DNA of 64,000 bases from Neonectria sp. B-13. Taxonomy: Eukaryota > Ascomycota > Sordariomycetes > Hypocreales > Nectriaceae. Location: contig NOKP01000011.1 in NCBI GenBank assembly GCA_002682825.1, positions 682,420-746,419 of the forward strand, read 5' to 3'. Made by a program: the position numbers and the translations under genes. Below are positions 11,936 to 21,492 of the stretch, one piece after another; position 1 is the stretch's first letter; each line of letters starts with the position of its first letter. Below the pieces are notes generated by a model. It was given only the letters and a program-made list of their open reading frames with translations, did no database searches and was not told the DNA's origin.

Positions 11936-12670
11936 CTAGGCAGACTTCTTCGATCTCCCGGCGTTGTATTTGTAGTCCGGATACTTCGCTTTGTGTTTTC
12001 TGTCTTCCTCCTCGGCCATGGCTTGCCAATAAGCCTTGATTTCGGGTGCCTCGTTCTTCCACATCTGGGAAACAGCAGTTGCTGGTATGATTAGAGAGTT
12101 TCTTTGTAACGAATCTGGGGACTCACAAATTTCACCGGCAGTAATTCCAGGATTCTGGTTGGCGACTTCCTGAGACTTTGATGCGCGGTAAAGAATCCAC
12201 GAGTTTTTGGGACGTGGGATATGAGGGTTGTTGGGAACAATAGGGACGACTTCTGGTTCACCTCCAGCGGATTTCACGAGAGCCGCATAATCTTAAGAAT
12301 CAGGTCAGCGACGCTCGAAGCACGAGAAGTGGGATGGGGCGGGGTGGTTTCGCACCAAGAGTGAAGCAATATCTCCCGAGATACTTTGCATCCGACAACA
12401 CGTCAAATCCAATGGGGGCGACCCTATATTTCTGGCGGTTGTAATCGTGGTACACCTTGACTGGCTGCTGGACAATTTTGCTGTTACGGTTAGCTGACTT
12501 CCGATTCGCATGCGGTGGTGCACAGCATACCTGAAGTTGAACGCGACGACTTCGTATACGTATCGAACGTCAAAAGTGTCGGGCACAAAAACGTGACATT
12601 CCCCATATTCAGGTGAGGTCACAAAAACGAACGGGATATGGTGAGGGAGATCTGATGGAGGGCGAGGCAT
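11936..12670 (-). CDS. MAT1-1-3: mating-type protein MAT1-1-3 (MATA_HMG-box)
   Basis: Four exons (12670-12531, 12480-12356, 12291-12127, 12081-11936) give 191 residues. The N-terminal part reads VTSPEYGECHVFVPDTFDV and then RVAPIGFDVLSDAKYLGRYCF. The HMG box spans about residues 113-182: IPRPKNSWILYRASKSQEV, NPGITAGEIS, MWKNEAPEIKAYWQ and YPDYKYN. The third intron falls inside the box right after EI(S), the conserved intron position of fungal mating HMG boxes. I chose acceptor ccag at 12082 because it keeps the box length (EISTAVSQMW). The protein is a sequence-specific DNA-binding regulator of sexual development. It is divergent from MAT1-1-2. Confidence 0.92.
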
Positions 12671-13072
12671 GTTGGCGGTGCTTTGGGTTGAAGGAGTGGG
12701 AAATTTCGGAATCAGGATGTTGTTGTGATACAGAAAGAATGAAGGGAGAGGAGGGTTTCGGGGTTTTTAACTAAAGGCTCGAGAAACAGATGCGCCACTT
12801 TTTTGTCTGGTCATTGTCTTTGTGTGAATGACGGTTATTGTTCAACTGCCAGCCGTTGTCAACTGGCATCCATTTGTTTGTCACCTGTCAGTCGTTTGTC
12901 ACTTGGCACCCGTTTTCCTACTTAGGTAGGTTGGCGGCCGTCTTTTACTTTACGGTCGTTTGTCAACTGTCGGCCAGGCACGCGGCTCTTTATTTAAAGC
13001 TCCCACAACTCTCTTCTTCCACCAGTGCAGCTTCCACAACTCTCAACTTTCAACATCAGCAACATAGCCGCT
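12671..13072. promoter_or_regulatory. divergent MAT1-1-3/MAT1-1-2 promoter with degenerate TTGTCA repeats
   Basis: The 402-bp spacer carries four copies of TTGTCA followed by a related tail such as ACTGGCA: at 12856, 12878, 12896 and 12960. A fifth, TTGTTCAACTGCCA, lies at 12839. All are on the same strand, the first four 17-22 bp apart. HMG-box proteins bind TTGT-like cores, so binding by the MAT1-1-3 protein itself is a plausible but untested idea. MAT1-1-2 starts at 13073. Confidence 0.5.
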
Positions 13073-14556
13073 ATGGACAACCTTTTGCACTACGAGCCTC
13101 TCTGGCGGGAAAAACATTTGATGGTGGACTCATCGCACCATCGTGAAGATCTTCGTCTGAAGATGATGAAGAAACTCCTGACAGAAATGCCAGTGGAAAC
13201 GAAACCAGGAGCTGCCGAAGGTAGGACCTTTCTCGTATTCGTTTTTCTCCCATGGACACTTACCATGTTTTAGATGTTCTTGCCTCTAGCATCTCTCTCA
13301 TGCAGACATTTCTCTCGGATGTTTCTGACGACAACTTGATTCTCCAGAAAATTCGAGAGCTCTCCGAGGAGCTCGACGCGGAGCCACTTGCCGTTGTCCA
13401 CGGTGCCATCCTTTTGTGGTACAAGGGTTCTTCCAGGATCTTTATTCGAGAACCTAACCAAGGCTTGCCTGACAGCGTGGTAGAAGAAGGAGGTCTTACT
13501 GTGCCATGGGCTCAAGACTTCCTCAAGAGAATCTACGAATTTGCAAACCTGGGCTACTTGTCCATGCTGACGACAACTGAGGCATGGGAAAAACCGGCAC
13601 ACCCGAAGTTACAAGCAGCGTCACTTGTCACAAATGCGGCTATTTCTTTTCTGTTCGCTACTTATGTCATCGCGCCTCACATGAATGATGAGCCTCTCTG
13701 GGTTGATGCCATCTCGAGCGACCCCGAGAACATTGGTAAGAAGGAAATGTTGATATTTCTCAAAACCAATTGGCATGTTTCGAGGGAGGGCTGGAAGGAT
13801 ACTGATCACCGACCTGGTGCCGAATTTGATGCCCTGAAGTCTGAAGTCAAGATGTCCGAGGACGGGAGAAAACTTATGACTCAGGTTGGCTGCCTAGATT
13901 GGCATGAAGCGCCATTTTGGCATCCTTTTCGCGTCATCCCGGGCTCACCATGGAACAAGTTCATTCGAAACAGATGCCAAAAAGTCTTCCCAGTCTTCCC
14001 AGCAATGTCCAACCGCGTTCGGTACATGCTCCCAGGATCAGCTGTCTCGCTCACGAGTTCCTGCGAAGCTTACTACGGTGTCCTGCGTTCACAATTTGAC
14101 TCGGTGAGTTTGTCTTTAATCACTCCAAAATTAAGCTAACCATTCTCTCCAGACGGAAACACGGCGAGCGGAACTTTCTGAAGAGCAGCGTGAGCTACAG
14201 TTCTGGCGCCTGGCTGAGGGAACAGGCCTCAGATATCCCACAGTCAGACCTTTAGAAGAGGTGTGTTTTGGTCTTTCCAGACACGAATCGAGGCTAACCA
14301 AATTCACAGAACTCACACAACGTGGAGGACTACGGACGAGCAGAGCACATGTACAATGTACCCTTGGTACGCTCATTCTTCTCTTCGGTGTTTTATTTGG
14401 CACACGCTGACTTTCGAGTAGGTCAAAAAGCCTGCCTCAGATATGAGCGGGAATCTGACTCTCCCGTTTTTGACAACCACGTCCCGAGCCTTCCGATTCG
14501 AGGAAGAACCCGACGTTGTCGACGACGACTTCTACTCCTTGGTTTTTCAACACTGA
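13073..14556 (+). CDS. MAT1-1-2: mating-type protein MAT1-1-2
   Basis: Five exons (13073-13220, 13274-14103, 14153-14260, 14310-14366, 14422-14556) give 425 residues. The identification rests on its place between MAT1-1-3 and MAT1-1-1, its length, and conserved stretches such as HPFRVIPGSPWNKFIRN and YYGVLRSQFDS, which correspond to the Pro/Pro/Phe-containing (PPF) region named for this family. The C-terminus is acidic (EEEPDVVDDDF). MAT1-1-2 is needed for fruiting-body development in several Sordariomycetes. Its biochemical role is unknown and it has no classical DNA-binding domain. All introns are 47-57 bp with clear AG acceptors. Confidence 0.85.
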
Positions 14557-15101
14557 GATTTGAATTGTCTCTCAGACGTAACACCGCGAAGTGAAAAGAC
14601 CGAAAAGTAGTGGGATTGTCTCTTTGTCTTCTTCAGCTTCCTGTAAAGTAAACAGAGTAAACAGAAATCACAACAGTGCCTCTAAATATCGAATTCTTGA
14701 AACGTTTGCTTTTGAAAATGCTCTCAAATGCTTTTCTGTGTCCCATACTGCCACTGTGCCCCCGGTCTCGTCGTTCACAATAGGTGCTTCCCTGCAGCGG
14801 GTGGTCGCAGCTGTCAACAATGCGCCCAACTGGCAAACGCTAGCACGGGTCTCCCATTTAACTGCCCAGCCACCTAGCACATTAAGTTCTTTGTTTTGTT
14901 TGCCAAGGAGTGATTTACTTACACCACACCCAAACAGTGCGCACCTGTTGTGTTTGCACACCCCTCTCGCACGCCCCTCCAGCCCGTCCTCATAAATCCC
15001 CGTTTCTCCTCCATCTTTTTCACTAACCCACACCTTCCTTCATCACTTTACAACCAGACTTCTTCAGCACATGAACAAAACTTCTTTGACACACGAACAA
15101 A
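14557..15101. promoter_or_regulatory. MAT1-1-1 upstream region
   Basis: This 545-bp spacer has a pyrimidine-rich tract (about 14960-15060) just before the MAT1-1-1 start, as is common in fungal 5' leaders. I see no specific operator. Confidence 0.45.
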
Positions 15102-16316
15102 ATGTCGAACAGATCTCAAGTCATGCAGAAGTTGTCGACCATGTCGGCTGACGACATCCTTCGTGTCCTCACTGATGACACAATCCTCGAGGTTGCTGCA
15201 AAGTTCTTCGCCAAGGACACCAACAGCGTTGATGTCAATGAACCCATGAGCCCCATGGATGGACATGCCGCCGCCAGTCCTTCTGGTGAAGGATCTCCTC
15301 CTGGCGAAGAGACTACTCGTGCCAAGCGGCCCCTCAACGCCTTTATGGCTTTTCGCTGTAAGTCCCCGTTTCCATATTAACAGAATCAACCACTAACCTC
15401 CAGCAGGCTACTACCTGAAACTCTTCCCAGATCTCCAGCAGAAAACTGCTTCGGGTCTTCTCACCACCCTTTGGTCGCAGGACCCTTTCAGAAACAAGTG
15501 GGCACTGGTCGCGAAGGTTTACTCCTTCGTGCGTGACGAAGTTGGCCGAAGCAATATCTCCCTGACGCGCTTCCTTGAAGTTTGTTGCCCCGTCATGAAC
15601 ATCATCAAACCTGGTCTCTACTTCCCCAGCTTCGGATGGACTGTTCAGTTCGATGAGACCGGTCCTTGCGACCTCATCAAGGGCGAACCCGTCTACTTCA
15701 ATCATTTTCAGGGTGAGAGAGTGCCCAGCACTGAGATGGATCTCCTCAGAGCTCTTCTCCATACTGGGTACCTTTCGGAGCGTGGCTTTGCTCTCATGGA
15801 CCGAATGGCCTCCAACAACAGCGGGCTTCTGGCCACTTACGGCATCTCTGCTGAGGCACCAGTTTTGATCACCTCGGGAAAGCTGGATTACGTTGACCTC
15901 ATTCAAGCCAGTCCAGAGGCAGCGGCCAGACACTTGATGGGGATTGAAGAGAACGACCCAGCGCACGATCCATCGATCACATTCGCGTACCATGTCCACG
16001 GTATGGGCGATGCACCTTTTTGTCAGATTCAGGAACCTCAGCCCAACCCTCTTCAGTACTACAGCTTCTCTCAGGCAAGTCTCGGACTTGTCCCAGACAA
16101 CAGAGATTTTGAGGTGAACAACCTTGACGGATTTGAGTCCATTGACATCGACAACCCATTTGATGTTGACGCAGTGATGGGTTACGACGATACTGAGGGA
16201 GAGAGAAGTAAGTGCAACTCATCAGACGACGAAAACACTACTAACATCTGGTAGGTGCTGGCGAGGCTCCAGCCCGTGATTATGATTCTCACAACGACTA
16301 TCATTACTTGGTCTAA
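15102..16316 (+). CDS. MAT1-1-1: mating-type protein MAT1-1-1 (alpha-box)
   Basis: Three exons (15102-15357, 15407-16207, 16255-16316) give 372 residues. The alpha box begins at about residue 75 with KRPLNAFMAFR, continues YYLKLFPDLQQKTASGLLTT and ends around NKWALVAKVYSFVRD. The first intron interrupts the codon after MAFR, the classical conserved intron of alpha-box genes. For it I chose the second of two nearby acceptors (cagcag) because it keeps frame. MAT1-1-1 is the master transcription factor of the MAT1-1 mating type. It controls pheromone and fertilisation genes, often with Mcm1. The acidic tail holds FESIDIDNPFDVDAVMGYDD. Its presence with MAT1-1-2 and MAT1-1-3, and no MAT1-2-1 in the window, suggests a heterothallic MAT1-1 strain. 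Confidence 0.95.
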
Positions 16317-18435
16317 TGCCCGCCTCTGGCTTTCTTTGGACGGGGACGGTTCGACATTCCTCACACGACATGGTTGTGGGCAAGTGAAGTGTGCCAACGG
16401 CACGGGGGTGGTCTCTCAACATTCTACATGTTCTGCTCTAGGCAGCTAGGGTTTAGCTCACGAGTCACTTGAAAGGAAATGATTTGATTCTGAACGAAAG
16501 ACTACTCTGACTGTGCATGGCATCGTGACGACGCGCGACTGTTCCCCGAGCGAATAGAAAAGTATGGTTGCTTGGCAACTGCGCGGTGGGAGCGAACCGG
16601 GTAGAGAGGCGGCCAGGCGATTCGGCACGCAGCTGAGATCCTGTGCAGTCAAAACCTGGAGTTACAGTGTTGCACTTGCGGCGCTCGCTAAAACAAACTC
16701 CACCCCGGGCCCCAGTTGAGGCTCTCCCCGGCCCACGTCGTCCTCCCCCCCGGCCCGCCAAAAGACTAAGATCAGCCCGATTTTAGCGCGGTCCGATCTG
16801 GTGTTGCAGGGAAGGCGCCGGCTGCACTGTGCCATCACCTCACTTCCACGTCTGGCCCAGGGTCTTTCGTTCTTGGGGCTCGGCAAAGCGGTGGCCCCCT
16901 TGGGCGGTGGCGCGGGCGCTGCTGCTGCTGCTGCTGCTTTCGCGTCATTGACCTCGCAATTGCGCCCATTCCCGATTAGGCCATGGGCATTCACCCAACA
17001 TCAGTCTCACCTCGCTCACATCTCACCTTTTCGCCATGCCAAGAAACGCCACCTAAACCCCTAAACCCCTAAACCCGGTTCCAAACGCCCAGCCATTCTG
17101 GATCCTGCGTTGGTCTGTGCGGGGGCACTGTTGGTCCTGTGTTGGCAACTTGTGTTGGCCCGTTTGGCACTCACCACCATCCCTCGTCAAGGTGTTGCAG
17201 CTGCAGCAAGTACCCGAGGACTCGGGGAGTCGGGCGTGGCACCGAGATGCATTGACCGCATAGGGGCAGCCCGCAGCCCGCAGTCCGCAGGCGGTGATGG
17301 ATGGCTGGGGGAGGCGCCACTTGGAGGAACGGCTGAGCCACTCCCTCGCCGAGCTACAGAATTCGTAGGAACCGTGCGAGACTTGGGCCATCTCTCGAAC
17401 CGTCCTCCGAACCGTCCAGCATGGTAAAAGCACCTCAAGATTCAAAGGAGTCAAGGCTGGGGCGGGCGGCCTCGGGCGCAAGTGCAGTGTCGTCGTGCGC
17501 ACGCGGGCGGGGACGTTCTTTGAAATTCGGAGAGCGGCCGGCCCACCAGCGAGCGTCAGCCTGGAACTGCGCGCTTGGCTTGACGGCGCTTGGTAGCTGT
17601 CAAGATACTAGCAGCAAAAGAAGGCTCCACTGAACACACGTAGGAGGAGGGGAGAGGCGTGTGACCTGGGGTGACGTGCGGGACGCAAAACCGTTCCAAC
17701 TCTCCCCGCGCTGCGCGTGACCGCCCCGGCGGGAGGGGGGCCGTTTGCGTTGTGTTTGTGTTTATCGTTTGCGTTTAATTTCTCGTCACTGAATCAGCAC
17801 CGCCCCAAAGCCGCCATCGCTCGGCAGTTGTGTTCCCGATTCTGGCGGTCGCCCTGGGTCCACCACGATCGGCAGATTACCCATTGAGGATGGTTTGGTT
17901 GGCCTTGGCACCGTGGACGGAACAGATGAATCGCAAAGGTGAGGGGGAAAAAGCAATTGCTGCAACACGCGAGGCAATCCAACTTGATGGGAATTCGTAC
18001 GTATCGCGTCATCGTCAGCTCACCAGCCCCAGATGGATCCTCGCCAAGTAGCAATTGGACAATCGCAGTGAGACACTTGAACTGTAGATAGTCTGTCGCA
18101 GCCAACCAGTTGTGGGTCCTGAGCCACTGGGCCCTGAGGTGGACCCGTACGTACCGGGTTCCCTACTTGGGATTTCACAGGGCTTAAACGACGACAGCCC
18201 GTGGGTACATAGTTTAACGTGGGAATTCATACGAAATCGAGTTCCCTTTTTCTGCCGGCTTTGGTCAACCCAAATCATCATCATTGATCTTGCGATGTGT
18301 GTTTACATCTTCACATTACTATCAATTAACATACATGGCAATGAATTAGTACAGCAACAGACGCGGCCGTTGAGGCAGTGAACCTAGAGTATTAGGGCAT
18401 CAGGGCATCAGGGCATCAGGGGATTAGGGCATCAG
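16317..18435. other. gene-free part of the MAT1-1-1 to SLA2 spacer
   Basis: No gene is recognisable. The middle (about 16550-17780) is GC-rich with many short Pro/Arg/Gly-rich open frames that look like composition artefacts. Repeats within it are listed separately. Confidence 0.5.
17051..17077. repeat. telomere-like CCCCTAAA tandem block
   Basis: Three head-to-tail copies of a CCTAAACC-type octamer resemble the fungal telomere repeat (CCCTAA) with two extra bases. It is short and interstitial. Confidence 0.5.
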
Positions 18436-18439
18436 GGCG
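18393..18439. repeat. AGGGCATC octamer tandem repeat
   Basis: Four close copies of an AGGGCATC unit, interrupted once by GGATT, run into the left arm of an inverted repeat. Confidence 0.7.
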
Positions 18440-18569
18440 GGAACTAGAACTTGGCCGTCATCCATGGCAGGAACTCGAGGAGAGGTGGGAAGGAAGGGAG
18501 GGTAGTAGGAGTTGTGGCATCACATGACCGCCGCCTCTACTACACCACGGCCAAGTTCCAGTTCCCGCC
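18436..18569. repeat. 23-bp inverted repeat with 88-bp loop
   Basis: The left arm 18436-18458 and right arm 18547-18569 are reverse complements at 22 of 23 positions (one T/C difference in the middle). The right arm ends 11 bases before the start of a small coiled-coil gene, so it could form a hairpin in its leader or mark the end of a decayed element. Confidence 0.65.
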
Positions 18570-18580
18570 GGGCATGCACC

Positions 18581-18987
18581 ATGGCCAAGTTCCCATCGGT
18601 CACAGTCCCTACCACGCAAGGCTGTGAAGTACTCTTCAACGACCTTGGACAACGCCTAGACAACGGATTCGCCCAGATGGACACCAAATTCGCTCAGATG
18701 GATGCCCAGTTGGTTTGCATTGAGGCCAAGTTTGTCTTTCTTCTTCTGTGATTGACTATTACTCATGCATTTTCTAGCTTGTATAACGCTTCTGTCGCTC
18801 TGATAAATCGCGAGTACAAGGACCACAGTGACAACCCAGTTCTGCTGCCATTGTTGGATGTTCACACTGGCCAAGAAGTGGAAGGTTTTCCCCAAAGCCG
18901 TGATCAGCTGGCGAACATGAATGGTATGTTTCTCTCTCTTTCATTCTGAATGTTGCAAGTACTAATGTGGCAGGGGCTAAGGGCTAA
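18581..18987 (+). CDS. small coiled-coil protein, C-terminus possibly lost
   Basis: I infer exons 18581-18729, 18778-18923 and 18974-18987, giving about 102 residues. The protein starts MAKFPSVTVPTTQ and has heptad-like repeats (FAQMDTK, FAQMDAQ) predicting a coiled coil. It then has a conserved-looking block PLLDVHTGQEVEGFP followed by DQLANMNG. This layout matches a short fungal coiled-coil family of unknown function that I recognise only by pattern. Homologues as I recall them run some 30 residues further. Here the third exon meets TAA after four codons, so the gene may be truncated. The first donor is gtttgt, which is acceptable but not strong. It is the only gene-like unit between MAT1-1-1 and SLA2. 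Confidence 0.45.
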
Positions 18988-21492
18988 GTGGGCTAGCTGG
19001 TTGCTAGCAAGGGTGTAATTGGATGTGGAGAGGGGCAGCCGCAAGGGAGGTTAAGAAGGGAAGGAGAGGAGGCTTTTTCTTTTCATCATCATCTTGAGAG
19101 GCAATCAAGAGAGACAAGAGCTTCTTACTGCAGAGAGACAAGAGAGATGAGCTCATTGAGCTCAATGCTTAAGCTTTTGCCTTTGTTTAATGAGAGAGAA
19201 TTCTGTAATTACTACCAAAATCACCACTCAATTCAGGGTCGAACCTCTGTCTTCTACAACGCTAATTGCCAAGCCAACGCAGACCTTTTCAATGCCTTAC
19301 CAACATTCTTTCCTGCTTTCGACCTGACAATCAACCTCATGAGATGCTTCCCTATTAGGAGGTACTAAACACTAGATTGCCTGACCACAAACGCGCTGTC
19401 TGGTGCAGCTTAGGGCTGACCGACTGAGACGCCTGTGTGACGCATTCCTGTGTATCTTGCTAAGGGACTGCCATCCATTTGGGGTGTTGTTTCTTGTCCC
19501 TTTCCGCCGCCAAACTTACACTACTAGAATACGAGGTGGACCGAATTGTGCTGGCAATTAGGATTATCCCGGAAATGGTACCACACTGGACGTCAAGAAG
19601 AGGACCATCCTCAACAGAAGGATTGACTGGACGGCTAGTAGGAGCATTTGAAAAGTCCTGTCCCGCGCTAGAAACGCCATACATATCCTTGATAATCATT
19701 ATCAGATGCCTCAATATACAAGCTGTGCTGCCTAACAATAACACACTATGTGCGCCCGCCAAACAGGGCCTCCGGCCCACTAAGCTGAGCAGGCCTTAGC
19801 TAATAGATAAACACATAAGGTACTTATTGTACTTGGCCCAGGGCTAATGGCATAATTTCTTTTTCCTAGGACTAAACTTTTGAAATGCTCCTCTGTGCGG
19901 AGGGGGAGATGGAGGGGGATGATGATTCGGAAATGGGTGGTGGATGGGCATGGGCCGGGACCACATATGCTTGCACGACGCCGTGCTACTGTAGTGTACG
20001 TAGGATGCGCCATCGTGTACACGTCTACTTCGTACGCTGCGCTACCAGGCACACAAAGCTTCTTGAGACGACGTCGGTGGCATGCGTACACGCTCCCGTT
20101 TCAGCAGGATTTAGAAGCTGGGACGACTCGTATCAGTGCTTGCGCGTGGGCGGGCGCGGGTGTGCGATCCCCGACTCCCCGGACTCATCCCCACTGGCGA
20201 TGGATGGACGATGGTATCACGGCATACCTCGGCAGCGCCACTTGCGGGCGGAAGACCCACACGGTCGCGTTTCGAGACACCGGGCTCAGAAATGCGACTC
20301 AGGCTCAGCCTGAGACTCTCCCGGGTCTGAGACATAACTAGCCCCCTCCATGGAAGATATGCTAGAACATCGGATACTGTCACTCGGCACTGTGCACCCT
20401 GCAGCCACGAGCGACCTGCAGCTGGCTGGGGCTCGGCTCCGGGGGGCCCTGCAACTTCTGCAGCAAGCCACTAGCGGCCCAGCGGAGCCCAGCCCCTAAT
20501 TGCTTCGTGCCCATCAACTAACATGCTCCTCCAGTAGGGCTGAGCTGGCTTGGGTGGGGAGGTGGGGAGGTGGGATCACGGACCACCGATCCTAACGCGG
20601 CCTTGCATCGGGAGGAGACGACGCCGCGGCCGGTCGTATTTCCCAAACCCGACAAAAGTAATTCCGGAGCTTCGTGCCTCCTCTGTTCGTCTCCATTGGT
20701 CAACGTGTCTGCAGGGGAGCGAGGGAACGACTTCTCATTTTACCCGTGTCGTTAAATCCGGGGAGCCGGAACCCCCCCCACACGCAATTGCTGCAGCTAG
20801 CATTCTTGTCTGAGCCAACCCATCAATCATCAACTTCAGCAAGCGACCCTCCAGCTCAAACCCCTGGTCCCTGGCAGTATGTCACCGATAGGGGCCGAAT
20901 TATCAAGAGAACGAGTAATGCGCCTTGCCCATCCTCCATGTTGGTTCTACAACTTCTTCTCCCTTGCGTAGTCAAGAGTCGTGTCTCACCCGCACCATGC
21001 CTACCCTGTACTAGCTGACGTAATGAGGGCGCCATTTTGCCATGTAAGTTACTTGGCACCACGCATACATGGACGATGGATGATGGACGATGGACGATGG
21101 ACGGCACGGGACAGGCGGGGTGTCCGAGAGAAGCTTATCGCGAAGGTTCATTGGGCACTGTCACTGTCTAGACTGTACGGGATGGCATGGGACATCGGGT
21201 GGACAGAGCATCGGCCTTTCCAGGTTGGGAGGTGGAGGTGGGGGTTCAGTTCAGCTGCGAGAGCGTAGAACAAACAAGCCACCAACAGTTAATTTCCAAA
21301 GCCGTCCTTGTCCTGTTCTGTAAGTATCTACACCGCACGGAGCTGACTCCCCGGCCCGAGATCGTCCTTGCCCCTTCTCGTCCTCTCGTCTTGTCGTTTC
21401 CTCTCGCAGCTAGCGTTCCCACCCAGCCACACACCCACACACCCACACACACACACCCACTCCAACTCAAAGTGCTGACGCCCAACTCTAAC
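18988..21492. other. gene-free part of the MAT1-1-1 to SLA2 spacer
   Basis: I find no convincing gene in 2.5 kb. A purine-rich stretch (about 19030-19190) and a TTCGAC-containing segment near 19237 on the minus strand could be relics of a mobile element. A GGACGATG-type tandem motif lies near 21068-21105, and a CACACACCC microsatellite lies at about 21425-21460 in the SLA2 3' region. Confidence 0.45.

Noticed and set aside
18393..18439. CRISPR-like array
   Set aside because: The units are 8 bp without spacers, and the genome is fungal. It is a simple tandem repeat.
19190..19280. tRNA gene on the minus strand (GGTTCGACCC)
   Set aside because: The T-loop-like string is present but no matching A box, anticodon arm or acceptor stem could be folded by eye.
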